Assembly (NCBI RefSeq): GCF_001685355.1
Contig: NZ_CP016438.1
Location: 2,480,001-2,544,000, forward strand
DNA from: Streptomyces lincolnensis
Lineage (GTDB): Bacteria; Actinomycetota; Actinomycetes; Streptomycetales; Streptomycetaceae
Direction of reading: 5' to 3'
Length of the DNA stretch: 64,000 nt
In this document: positions 14,711 to 22,892 of the stretch, one piece after another
Layout of the letters: each line of letters begins with the position of its first letter
Position numbering within the stretch: position 1 is the first letter of the stretch
Notes under the pieces: generated by a model
The model's input: the letters and a program-made list of their open reading frames with translations, nothing else
The model's database searches: none
Told to the model about the DNA's origin: nothing
Position numbers and translations under genes: made by a program

Positions 14711-16240
14711 ATGCCTCATCTGCGTTCCAGATCCCGGCTCGCTCTCGCCGTGCCCGTGGTGCTGTCGCTGACCGCCTCGCTCGGCTTCCTGCCGGCGGCG
14801 GCCGCGGCCGCCCCGAGCACGCCGAGCGCCGCCCAGACGGCGGACGCGCCCGCCCTGGCATATGTCGTCAACACCAAGGCGGACCGTCGCGTCATCGCGT
14901 CGGTGAAGCGGGCGGTCGCCGCGGCCGGCGGCACGGTCGTGACCACGTACGACAGGATCGGCGTGATCGTCGTCCACTCCTCGAACCCGGACTTCGCGAA
15001 GGCCATGCGCGCCGTGCGCGGAGTGCAGTCGGCGGGTGCCACGCGCACCACGCCGCTGACCGCCGCGGGGACGACGGACGAGGGCGCGGCGCAGTTCCTG
15101 TCGAAGGCGCAGGCCGCCAAGGCCGCGAACGCCTCCGCCGCCGTGCCGGAGAGCGAGCCTCTCGAGGCCGACCAGTGGGACCTGCGGGCGATAGGCGCCG
15201 ACAAGGCCGCGAAGATCAACCCGGGCAGCCGCAAGGTGACCGTCGCCGTGATCGACACCGGCGTCGACGACACCCACCCCGACCTCGCCCCGAACTTCTC
15301 CGCGTCCCAGTCGGCCAACTGCGTCGGCGGCGTCGCCGACACCGCCGCGGGTGCCTGGCGCCCGTACACCCCGGAGGACTACCACGGCACGCATGTGGCC
15401 GGTGAGATAGCCGCGGCCCGCAACGGCATAGGCGTCGCCGGAGTAGCCCCCGGCGTCAAGGTCGCCGGCATCAAGGTGAGCGACCCGGACAACGGCCTCT
15501 TCTACCCCGAGAGCGTCGTGTGCGCCTTCGTGTTCGCCGCCGACCACGGCGTGGAGATCACGAACAACAGCTACTACGTGGATCCCTGGCTGTACAACTG
15601 CATGGACGACCCCGACCAGAAGGCGATCGTCGACGCGGTCAACAGGGCACAGCTGTACGCCCAGAGGAAGGGCACGCTCAATCTGGCGTCGGCGGGCAAC
15701 TCCAACCACGACCTGGACTCGGACGCGATCGTCGACACCACCAGCCCGGACGACTCCACGCCGGTGACGCGGACCATCGATCCGCACGAGTGCTTCGACG
15801 TTCCGACCCAGCTGCCGGGTGTCGTCACGGTCAGCGCGACGGGCGTGCAGAACCTCAAGTCGTACTACTCCACGTACGGCAAGGGCGTCGTCGACGTGGC
15901 GGCTCCGGGCGGTGACCGGCGCTACCAGCTCCCGGACACGCCGTCGAAGGACGGCCGCATCCTGTCCACGATGCCGAACGGCCAGTACGCCTTCCTCCAG
16001 GGCACCTCGATGGCCTCGCCGCACGCGGCCGGCGTCGCCGCGCTGCTGAAGTCGAAGCACCCCTTCGCCACACCGGCCCAGCTCCAGGCGCTGCTCAAGG
16101 CCCAGGCGGACAACCCGGGATGCCCCGCCTCCTACGACCAGGACGGCGACGGCACGCAGGACGCGGTGTGCGAGGGCGGCAAGCGTGTCAACGGCTTCTA
16201 CGGGTACGGCATCGTCAACGCGCTGCGCGCGGTGAAGTAG
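14711..16240 (+). CDS. Secreted S8 subtilisin-like serine protease (tandem copy 1)
   Basis: This 509-residue protein has a signal peptide (about residues 1-34, ending AAAAAAP), an I9-like pro-region (about 48-120), and a subtilase domain. The triad is Asp about 182 in VIDTGVDDTHPD, His about 225 in YHGTHVAGE, and Ser about 433 in GTSMASPHAAG. Near the C terminus, DQDGDGTQD resembles a calcium-binding EF-hand/dockerin loop inserted in the last helical region. It starts with ATG after GTGGAGACC. A close paralogue follows 97 bases downstream in the same direction, evidently a tandem duplication. It is probably an extracellular protein-degrading enzyme. Confidence 0.93.
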   Translation: MPHLRSRSRLALAVPVVLSLTASLGFLPAAAAAAPSTPSAAQTADAPALAYVVNTKADRRVIASVKRAVAAAGGTVVTTYDRIGVIVVHSSNPDFAKAMRAVRGVQSAGATRTTPLTAAGTTDEGAAQFLSKAQAAKAANASAAVPESEPLEADQWDLRAIGADKAAKINPGSRKVTVAVIDTGVDDTHPDLAPNFSASQSANCVGGVADTAAGAWRPYTPEDYHGTHVAGEIAAARNGIGVAGVAPGVKVAGIKVSDPDNGLFYPESVVCAFVFAADHGVEITNNSYYVDPWLYNCMDDPDQKAIVDAVNRAQLYAQRKGTLNLASAGNSNHDLDSDAIVDTTSPDDSTPVTRTIDPHECFDVPTQLPGVVTVSATGVQNLKSYYSTYGKGVVDVAAPGGDRRYQLPDTPSKDGRILSTMPNGQYAFLQGTSMASPHAAGVAALLKSKHPFATPAQLQALLKAQADNPGCPASYDQDGDGTQDAVCEGGKRVNGFYGYGIVNALRAVK

Positions 16241-16337
16241 CCCAGTCCCACCTACCCGCCTCACCCCCCACGCCAGGTTCCTCAGGACTTCCCCCACAGT
16301 CCGCTCGTCCCACGAACGAACTGGAGACATCCACACC

Positions 16338-17906
16338 ATGACAGTGGTTCACCCGCGCTTCCGACGCGCGATCACCATCCCGCTCGGGATGACCATGGCC
16401 ACGGCCATGGCGTTCCTGCCCACCGCGACGGCGTCCGCGTCGGTTCTGCCCGACACCGTGCACGGCGTCACCGGCACGGTGAACGACGTCCTCGCCTCGG
16501 TCGGGAAGGCCGACGCGGGCGCGCTGAGCTACGTCGTCAACGTCCGCCCCGGGAAGGCCCCTTCGGCCACGGTGAAGAAGGCCATCGCCGACGCCGGCGG
16601 CACGATCGTGACGTCGTACGACCAGATCGGCGTGATCGTCGTCCACTCGTCGAACCCCGACTTCGCGAAGACCGTCCGCAAGGTGAAGGGGGTGGACTCG
16701 GCGGGCAACACGCGCAACGCGCCGCTGCCCGCGCAGTCGACCGAGGACCTGGGGGCGCCGAAGGCGCTCACCGCGACGGAGCTCGCCGCGGCCGAGGCCA
16801 AGGCGGACGCCGGTCAGGACCCGCTGGAGAACCTCCAGTGGGACCTGCCGGCCATCAAGGCGGACAAGGCGCACGAGAAGACGCTCGGCAGCGGCAAGGT
16901 CACCGTCGCGGTGATCGACACCGGTGTCGACGACACCCACCCGGACATCGCGCCGAACTTCGACCGCGCCGCGTCGGTCAACTGTGTGACGGGCAAGCCG
17001 GACACGGCCGACGGCGCGTGGCGGCCGAGCGCGTCCGAGAGCCCGCACGGCACGCATGTGGCCGGTGAGATAGCCGCCGCGAAGAACGGCGTCGGCATGA
17101 CGGGTGTCGCGCCCGGGGTGAAGGTGTCCGGCATCAAGGTGTCGACGACCGCCGGCTACTTCTACACGGAGGCCGTGGTCTGCGGCTTCATGTGGGCGGC
17201 CACGCACGGCGTCGACGTCACCAACAACAGCTATTACACCGACCCCTGGTACTTCAACTGCACCGACGACCCGGACCAGAAGGCGCTCGTCGACGCCGTC
17301 TCCCGGGCCTCCCGGTACGCGGAGAAGAAGGGCGTGGTCAACGTCGCCGCGGCCGGCAACGAGAACTACGACCTCGCGGCCGACGAGATCACCGACCCGG
17401 TCTCGCCGAACGACGGCACGCCCTCGGACCGGGTGGTCGACCCGTCGAAGTGCCTGGACATACCGACCCAGCTGCCGGGTGTCGTGACGGTCGCGTCGAC
17501 CGGCGCGAAGGGCATCAAGTCGTCCTTCTCCAACCACGGCCTCGGCGTCATCGACGTCGCCGCGCCCGGCGGGGACTCGACGGCCTACCAGACGCCTGCG
17601 CCGCCCGCGACGAGCGGTCTGATCCTGGGCACGCTGCCCGGCGGCAAGTGGGGCTACATGGCCGGTACGTCGATGGCCTCGCCGCACGCCGCCGCCGTCG
17701 CCGCCCTGATCAAGTCGACGCACCCGTACGCCCCGCCGGCCCTGGTGAAGGCCCTGCTGTACGCCGAGGCCGACGCCACGCCGTGCACGGACCCGTACGA
17801 CATCAACGGCGACGGCAAGGTCGACGCGGTGTGCGAGGGCTCGAAGAACCGCAACGGCTTCTACGGCTGGGGCACGGTGGACGCGCTGGACGCGGTGACG
17901 AAGTAA
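16338..17906 (+). CDS. Secreted S8 subtilisin-like serine protease (tandem copy 2)
   Basis: This 522-residue paralogue of the preceding gene has a signal peptide at about residues 1-34, a pro-region with the shared IGVIVVHSSNPDFAK motif, and the triad Asp about 194 (VIDTGVDDTHPD), His about 237 (HGTHVAGE) and Ser about 445 (GTSMASPHAA). The same calcium-loop pattern appears as DINGDGKVD near the C terminus. Several cysteine positions (NCV, VVCG, NCTDDPDQK, CTDP, VCEG) are shared with copy 1, implying conserved disulfides. The ATG follows CTGGAGACATCC. Divergence from copy 1 is moderate, so the duplication is old and specificities may differ. Confidence 0.93.
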   Translation: MTVVHPRFRRAITIPLGMTMATAMAFLPTATASASVLPDTVHGVTGTVNDVLASVGKADAGALSYVVNVRPGKAPSATVKKAIADAGGTIVTSYDQIGVIVVHSSNPDFAKTVRKVKGVDSAGNTRNAPLPAQSTEDLGAPKALTATELAAAEAKADAGQDPLENLQWDLPAIKADKAHEKTLGSGKVTVAVIDTGVDDTHPDIAPNFDRAASVNCVTGKPDTADGAWRPSASESPHGTHVAGEIAAAKNGVGMTGVAPGVKVSGIKVSTTAGYFYTEAVVCGFMWAATHGVDVTNNSYYTDPWYFNCTDDPDQKALVDAVSRASRYAEKKGVVNVAAAGNENYDLAADEITDPVSPNDGTPSDRVVDPSKCLDIPTQLPGVVTVASTGAKGIKSSFSNHGLGVIDVAAPGGDSTAYQTPAPPATSGLILGTLPGGKWGYMAGTSMASPHAAAVAALIKSTHPYAPPALVKALLYAEADATPCTDPYDINGDGKVDAVCEGSKNRNGFYGWGTVDALDAVTK

Positions 17907-17963
17907 CCGCAAGGGACGATCAAGACCGGCCGCCGCGGCCGTTCATATATTGATTCGGTCAAC

Positions 17964-17978
17964 ACTGCATAGTGCAGT
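17964..17978 (+). promoter_or_regulatory. Palindromic operator overlapping the CoA-transferase -10 region
   Basis: ACTGCA-TAG-TGCAGT is a perfect palindrome ending 1 base before the ATG at 17980. CATAGT (17968-17973) inside it is a good -10 hexamer with 6 bases to the start codon, so the mRNA is probably leaderless and the palindrome would be an autorepressor or other regulator site. The -35 region is not obvious. Confidence 0.5.
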
Positions 17979-17979
17979 C

Positions 17980-19359
17980 ATGACTGATATCAAGTTGGCC
18001 TGGTCCGCGGTGGGCGGCGATCCCGCTCTCGTCTCCCGGGTGTCGACCGTGGTGCGGGAGGGCGCTTGGCAAGGGCGCCTTCCCGTACGGGCACTGGCGC
18101 GGGCCTGTGTCGGCGCGTGCGCGCTGGCCGCCGCCGAACTGGGGGCACGCCGGGCCGGGTTGTCCGAGGTGCCCGCCGTGCGGGTGGACGACGGGGCCGT
18201 CGCGACCGCGTTCCTGAGCGAACGGCATCTGGCGATCGACGGGCGGGCGCCGGTCACCTTCGCGCCGCTGTCCCGGTTCTGGCGGACGGCCGACGGCTGG
18301 GTCCGCACGCACGCGAACTATCCGCACCACCGCGCGCGGCTGCTGGACGTGCTGGGTGTGCCGCAGGACGTGGCCGCGGTCGAGGCGGCGCTCGCCGAAC
18401 GGCCCGCCCTGGAGGTCGAGGAGGCGGTGTACGCGGCCGGCGGCCTCGCCGTCGCCCTGCGCACTCCCGAGGAGTGGGCCGCGCACGAGCAGGCGGCCGC
18501 CCTGGCCGGACGCCCCCTGGTGGAGCGGGAGCTCCTGGACTCGGCACCCGCGCGCGTGCTCGCCCCGCTCGACACCGCCGGCGCTCCCCTGCTGCCCGCC
18601 GCCGGTCTGCGCGTCCTGGACCTGACCCGTGTCATCGCGGGCCCCGTCGCCACCCGCACCCTCGCCCTGCTCGGCGCGGACGTGCTGCGCGTGGACGCTC
18701 CGCAGCTGCCCGAACTCCCCGACCAGCACGCCGACACGGGCTTCGGGAAGCGGTCCACGACCCTCGATCTCGCCACCGACCGGCGGACCTTCGAGGACCT
18801 GCTCGCGGCGGCGGACGTGGTCGTCACCGGCTACCGGCCGGGCGCCCTGGACCGCTTCGGGCTGTCGGCGCGGTCCCTGGCCGAGCGGCGGCCCGGGCTG
18901 GTCGTGGCGCAGCTGTCGGCCTGGGGTGCGTCCGGGCCGTGGGCCGGGCGGCGGGGGTTCGACAGTCTGGTGCAGGTGGCCACCGGTATCGCCGCCGTCG
19001 AGGGGTCACGGGAGCGGCCCGGCGCGCTGCCCGCACAGGCCCTGGACCACGGGACGGGGTACCTCCTGGCGGCCGCGATGCTCCGGGCGCTGACCGAGCA
19101 GTCGTACGACGGGGGCGGCCGAGTGGTACGACTGGCGCTGGCGCGGACGGCGCGGTGGCTGACGGAGGGGGTGGGGACCGAGGAGGCCGAGACCGCCGGC
19201 GGCGCCTCGTACGACGGTGCCGCCCCCTGGCTGGCCGAGACGGACAGCCCGCTCGGGCGGCTGCGGTACGCCCGGTCGCCCGTCTCCTTCGCGGGCGGGC
19301 CGACCGACTGGACCCGGCCGCCGGGGCCGTGGGGCGCCGACGAGAGGCGCTGGCTCTGA
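17980..19359 (+). CDS. Family III CoA-transferase (CaiB/BaiF type)
   Basis: This 459-residue protein belongs to the formyl-CoA/carnitine CoA-transferase family (class III), which moves CoA between organic acids. The central region has the hallmark LRVLDLTRVIAGPVATRTLA followed by LGADVLRVD, and later GYRPGALDRFGL and QLSAWGASGPWAGRRGFDS. The N-terminal 200 residues look like a degenerate duplicate lobe, making the protein longer than the usual ~400. The substrate is unknown. ATG 17980 has no ribosome binding site and is probably the 5' end of a leaderless message. Confidence 0.85.
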   Translation: MTDIKLAWSAVGGDPALVSRVSTVVREGAWQGRLPVRALARACVGACALAAAELGARRAGLSEVPAVRVDDGAVATAFLSERHLAIDGRAPVTFAPLSRFWRTADGWVRTHANYPHHRARLLDVLGVPQDVAAVEAALAERPALEVEEAVYAAGGLAVALRTPEEWAAHEQAAALAGRPLVERELLDSAPARVLAPLDTAGAPLLPAAGLRVLDLTRVIAGPVATRTLALLGADVLRVDAPQLPELPDQHADTGFGKRSTTLDLATDRRTFEDLLAAADVVVTGYRPGALDRFGLSARSLAERRPGLVVAQLSAWGASGPWAGRRGFDSLVQVATGIAAVEGSRERPGALPAQALDHGTGYLLAAAMLRALTEQSYDGGGRVVRLALARTARWLTEGVGTEEAETAGGASYDGAAPWLAETDSPLGRLRYARSPVSFAGGPTDWTRPPGPWGADERRWL

Positions 19360-19459
19360 GCGGGCGCCGGGCCGGAAACGTACCTATGGGCGGAATGCCG
19401 TACCGCCAGTTGTTTCCCTGCACTTGCCCGGTTCTGTCGGGTCTGGTGAAGATCTTGAG

Positions 19460-20467
19460 GTGACCTTGATAAGACCCGGCCCCGGTGTGGCCGAAGCGAG
19501 CGGGCCCGAGCGGCGCCCCGGTGCCGGCCGGGCCGTCGCCGTTCTCGTCCTGGTGGCGCTGGGCGCCTCGATCCCCCTGCTCGGGCCGTCCGTCGCGCTG
19601 CACGACACGGGGGAGGCGGCGGCGCCCGGCGTCCGCGGTGTCGGCCTCCTGCGCACGGTGCTGTTCGCGGCGCTGTGCGTTCCCCTGGGCGAGTTGTTCG
19701 TGCACCGGCTGGCCCGTGCGGTGCCCGGCGCTCCGCCTGCGACGCCCCGGTCCTGGGCGCCGTACGCGGCCGGCACCGGGTTCGTCGCGGCCCTGGGTCT
19801 CGCCTCGGTGGTGGCGACGGGCAACCTGGTGCCGGGCGCCGTCGCCGAGATCGACGTGGGCGGCCTGTACGCGTCCCGGGAGGGCAAGCTCGCCCTGATC
19901 GAGGTCAACGCGTTCCTCGCGGCCGGTCTGTGCGCCCTCTCGCGCCGTCCGGCGACCCAGGTCTGGCCGCTGGCCGCGGTGCTCGTGGCGGAGGCCCTGC
20001 GGGCGCATCCCGCCCCCGAGGACACCGCCCTGGTCGGCTCCGGCCTGACCCTGGTGCACCTGGCGTGCGCGTCCCTGTGGACGGGGGGTCTGCTGTACGC
20101 GCTCCGGACCCTGCGGCACTGGCGGTCCGCGGCGGTGGGCGCCGCCCTGCTCGGCCTCTACGCGCGCGTGGCCGCCGTTCTGCTCGCCGTCATCACGGCG
20201 ACCGGGGTGTGGAGTTCGCTGCGCCGCATGCCCTCCCACACGATCCTGGAGCAGCTGACGACGACGGCGTACGGGCGTGCCCTGCTCGCCAAGGTGCTCC
20301 TCGTCGCCGCCGTCGCCGCGCTCGCCCTGTGGGCGCGGATCCGGCTGGGCCGGGCGGCCGACCCGCTGACCGCCTGCTCCCCCGCGCGGGCCGAGGTCGT
20401 GGTGCTGGGGACGGTGGTCGCGCTCTCGGGCCTGCTGACCGCGCTGCCGCTGCCGATCCGCTGGTGA
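19460..20467 (+). CDS. CopD-family copper resistance membrane protein
   Basis: This protein of about 335 residues has eight or so hydrophobic segments. Its C-terminal half matches the CopD domain (LVHLACASLWTGGLLY, then WSSLRRMPSHTILEQLTTTAYGR in two parts, then ALLAKVLLV). CopD proteins sit in the membrane and handle copper import or periplasmic copper with CopC, but no CopC gene is adjacent here. The start is uncertain; the GTG at 19460 has only a weak GAAGATCTTGAG upstream. It is transcribed in the same direction as the CoA-transferase after 100 bases with no visible terminator. Confidence 0.75.
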   Translation: MTLIRPGPGVAEASGPERRPGAGRAVAVLVLVALGASIPLLGPSVALHDTGEAAAPGVRGVGLLRTVLFAALCVPLGELFVHRLARAVPGAPPATPRSWAPYAAGTGFVAALGLASVVATGNLVPGAVAEIDVGGLYASREGKLALIEVNAFLAAGLCALSRRPATQVWPLAAVLVAEALRAHPAPEDTALVGSGLTLVHLACASLWTGGLLYALRTLRHWRSAAVGAALLGLYARVAAVLLAVITATGVWSSLRRMPSHTILEQLTTTAYGRALLAKVLLVAAVAALALWARIRLGRAADPLTACSPARAEVVVLGTVVALSGLLTALPLPIRW

Positions 20468-20628
20468 CCGGGCGTCAGCCGGCCACGGCGGCGCCGCCGT
20501 GCGGCACGTCTCCCGCACCCCCGGCGGACCGTGCTCCCGGTCGACGCCCGAACAGGCGGACGCGGCACGGCTCCTGACGGACGGGGGCCGGACCGGACTG
20601 TCAGTCGTGGCCCGTATCCTCGTGAACC

Positions 20629-21624
20629 ATGCTCGAAGACCGCATGCCCGCAGCCTCCTCCGCCACAGACTGGCCGGCCGCGTATCCCCAGGGATACGCG
20701 GTCGTTGACGTGGAGACCACCGGCCTGGCCCGCGACGACCGGATCATCTCCGCGGGCGTCTACCGCCTGGACGCGCGCGGCGAGGTCGAGGACCACTGGT
20801 ACACGCTCGTCAACCCGCAGCGCGACCCGGGCCCGGTGTGGATCCACGGTCTGACGAGCCACGTCCTGCGGGACGCCCCCCTCTTCAAGGACATCGCCGA
20901 GGAGTTCTCCGCCCGTCTGGAGGACCGCGTGCTCGTCGCGCACAACGCGGTCTTCGACTGGCAGATGATCGCCCGCGAGTACGCGCGCGCGGAGCGTGAG
21001 GCGCCGGTCCGGCAGCGACTGTGCACCATCGCGCTGTCCAAGGAGCTGGGCCTGCCCCTGCCCAACCACAAGCTGGAGACCCTGGCGGCGCACTTCGGCG
21101 TCGTCCAGCAGCGGGCCCACCACGCGCTGGACGACGCGCGCGTGCTGGCGGAGGCCTTCCGGCCGAGCCTGCTGGCCGCGGCCGCGAGCGGGGTCCGGCT
21201 GCCGCTGCACGAGTGCCGGCCGCTCACCGAGTGGACGGACCGGGCGGCCCCCCTCATCGGACAGCAGGCGAGCGGCGGCTACGGCAACTACCGGCCGAGC
21301 AGTTGGCGGCCCGCCCGCAGCAGGCCCGCCTGCCCCTACCCCAACCCGGGCCGCTACGAAGTGGGCAAACCGCTCAAGCAGGGCATGCGGGTGGCGTTCT
21401 CCGGGGACACCTCGGTCGAGCGCGACCTGCTGGAGGACCGCGCGGTCGAGGCCGGGCTGCATGTCGCCACCTCGCTCTCCCGGCTGACCAGCCTGCTCGT
21501 CACCAACGACCCGGACTCGGGCACGTCCAAGGTGGTCAAGGCCCGGCAGTACGGCACACCGGTGGTGGACGAGGCGGCCTTCGGACAGCTCCTCGCGGAT
21601 GTGGAACCGGCGTCGGAGGGATGA
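20629..21624 (+). CDS. DEDDh 3'-5' exonuclease with C-terminal BRCT domain
   Basis: This 331-residue protein has an N-terminal DnaQ-like exonuclease at about residues 20-190. Motifs are VDVETTG (Asp, Glu), HNAVFDWQM (Asp) and HHALDDA (His, Asp), giving the DEDDh set. A C-terminal BRCT domain follows at about residues 248-325, with GMRVAFSGDTSVER and LVTNDPDSGTSKVVKA. This is the architecture of actinobacterial DNA polymerase III epsilon-like proteins that act in repair rather than as the main replicative proofreader. The ATG has no strong ribosome binding site. Confidence 0.9.
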   Translation: MLEDRMPAASSATDWPAAYPQGYAVVDVETTGLARDDRIISAGVYRLDARGEVEDHWYTLVNPQRDPGPVWIHGLTSHVLRDAPLFKDIAEEFSARLEDRVLVAHNAVFDWQMIAREYARAEREAPVRQRLCTIALSKELGLPLPNHKLETLAAHFGVVQQRAHHALDDARVLAEAFRPSLLAAAASGVRLPLHECRPLTEWTDRAAPLIGQQASGGYGNYRPSSWRPARSRPACPYPNPGRYEVGKPLKQGMRVAFSGDTSVERDLLEDRAVEAGLHVATSLSRLTSLLVTNDPDSGTSKVVKARQYGTPVVDEAAFGQLLADVEPASEG

Positions 21625-21703
21625 CCGTACGGACGGGTGATTGCCGGGCGACTCGCCCGGCGCCCGCTCGCCCGCGCCGCGCCGAGCCCCCACCCTGTGG
21701 CCC

Positions 21704-21937
21704 ATGGCGACTTGCGAAGTGTGCGGCAACAACTACGGAATGACCTTCGAGGTGCACGCCCAGGGCGCGGTGCACGTCTTCGACTGCTTCTCCTGCGCGA
21801 TCCACCGCATGGCCCCCATCTGCGAGCACTGCCGGGTGCAGATCATCGGCCAGGGCGTCGAGGTCGAGGGCCACTGGTACTGCGGCGCCCACTGCGCCCG
21901 CGCCGAGGGAAGGGTGGGCATCGTCGACAAGGTCTGA
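21704..21937 (+). CDS. Small zinc-binding protein with CxxC motifs
   Basis: This 77-residue protein is rich in metal-ligand pairs: CEVC at residues 4-7, CFSC near 28-31, HRMAPICEHC around 34-44, and WYCGAHC near 60-66. The spacing resembles two adjacent zinc fingers of LIM or prokaryotic metallothionein type. It has no transmembrane segment. It lies between the BRCT exonuclease gene and the SURF1 gene on the same strand. A role in metal handling or as a small regulatory finger protein is inference only. The ATG was chosen because the CxxC module begins immediately after it. Confidence 0.7.
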   Translation: MATCEVCGNNYGMTFEVHAQGAVHVFDCFSCAIHRMAPICEHCRVQIIGQGVEVEGHWYCGAHCARAEGRVGIVDKV

Positions 21938-21999
21938 CCACACCGCCGCGACCACACCCCTGTGCGAACACCCCATGGCCCGAGTTGTACGGTCATGGG

Positions 22000-22794
22000 G
22001 TGTACCGCTTCCTGTTGTCCCGGCAGTGGGTGATCCTCACGCTGGTCGCCCTGCTGCTCATCCCCACGATGATCCGGCTGGGCATCTGGCAGATGCACCG
22101 CTACGAGGAGCGCTCCGCGAGGAACCAGCTGGTCACCGACGCGCTGGGCGCGAAGCCGGTGCCGGTGCAGACGCTGACCTCCCCCGGACACACGGTCACC
22201 TCCAAGGACCGGTACCGCAGCGTGACCGCGACGGGCACCTTCGACACCGCGGACGAGGTCGTCGTCCGCCGCCGGGTCAACTCCGACGAGAGCGTCGGCT
22301 TCCACGTGCTCACCCCGTTCGTCCTCACGGACGGCAAGGTGGTGCTGGTCAACCGGGGCTGGATCCCCGCGAACGGCCCGAGCCAGACCGCGTTCCCCAA
22401 GATCCCCGCACCGCCGGGCGGGGAGACCACGGTCACCGGGCGGCTGATGCCCGACGAGACGACCGCGGCGAGCGGCATCAAGGACCTCAAGGGCCTGCCC
22501 GACCGGCAGATCATGCTGATCAACAGCGAGGAGCAGGCGCGCCGCCTCGGCGCCACGGTGCTCGGCGGCTATCTCGCGCAGACGGCGCCCGAGCCGAAGG
22601 GCGACACCCCCGAGCTGATCGGCCAGCCCGGCAAGGAGGACGCCGCGCTGAACTACGCGTACGCCATCCAGTGGTGGCTGTTCTCCGCGGCCGTCCCGGT
22701 CGGCTGGGTGGTCCTGGTCCGGCGTGAACAGCGCGACCGCGGGGCGAGGGACGCCGAGGAGACGACGGAGAAGTCCGAACCGGCGGCGGTCTGA
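22000..22794 (+). CDS. SURF1-family cytochrome oxidase biogenesis protein
   Basis: This 264-residue protein has the SURF1 architecture: a transmembrane helix at about residues 10-27 followed by LGIWQMHRYEER, a periplasmic domain with VLVNRGWIPAN, and a second helix near 225-245 preceded by YAIQWWLFS. SURF1 assists heme a insertion or assembly of the aa3 oxidase. The GTG start gives VYRFLLSRQWV, the usual family N terminus. No oxidase genes are in the window. Confidence 0.92.
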   Translation: MYRFLLSRQWVILTLVALLLIPTMIRLGIWQMHRYEERSARNQLVTDALGAKPVPVQTLTSPGHTVTSKDRYRSVTATGTFDTADEVVVRRRVNSDESVGFHVLTPFVLTDGKVVLVNRGWIPANGPSQTAFPKIPAPPGGETTVTGRLMPDETTAASGIKDLKGLPDRQIMLINSEEQARRLGATVLGGYLAQTAPEPKGDTPELIGQPGKEDAALNYAYAIQWWLFSAAVPVGWVVLVRREQRDRGARDAEETTEKSEPAAV

Positions 22795-22892
22795 GCCGCC
22801 TCCCGGGCGCGCGATGCACGCGACACCGGGCGCCGTCACTCCCCCGGCTCTTCGCCTGATTGCCCCCTCGGCCCGCCGGGAACCCGCACTGA

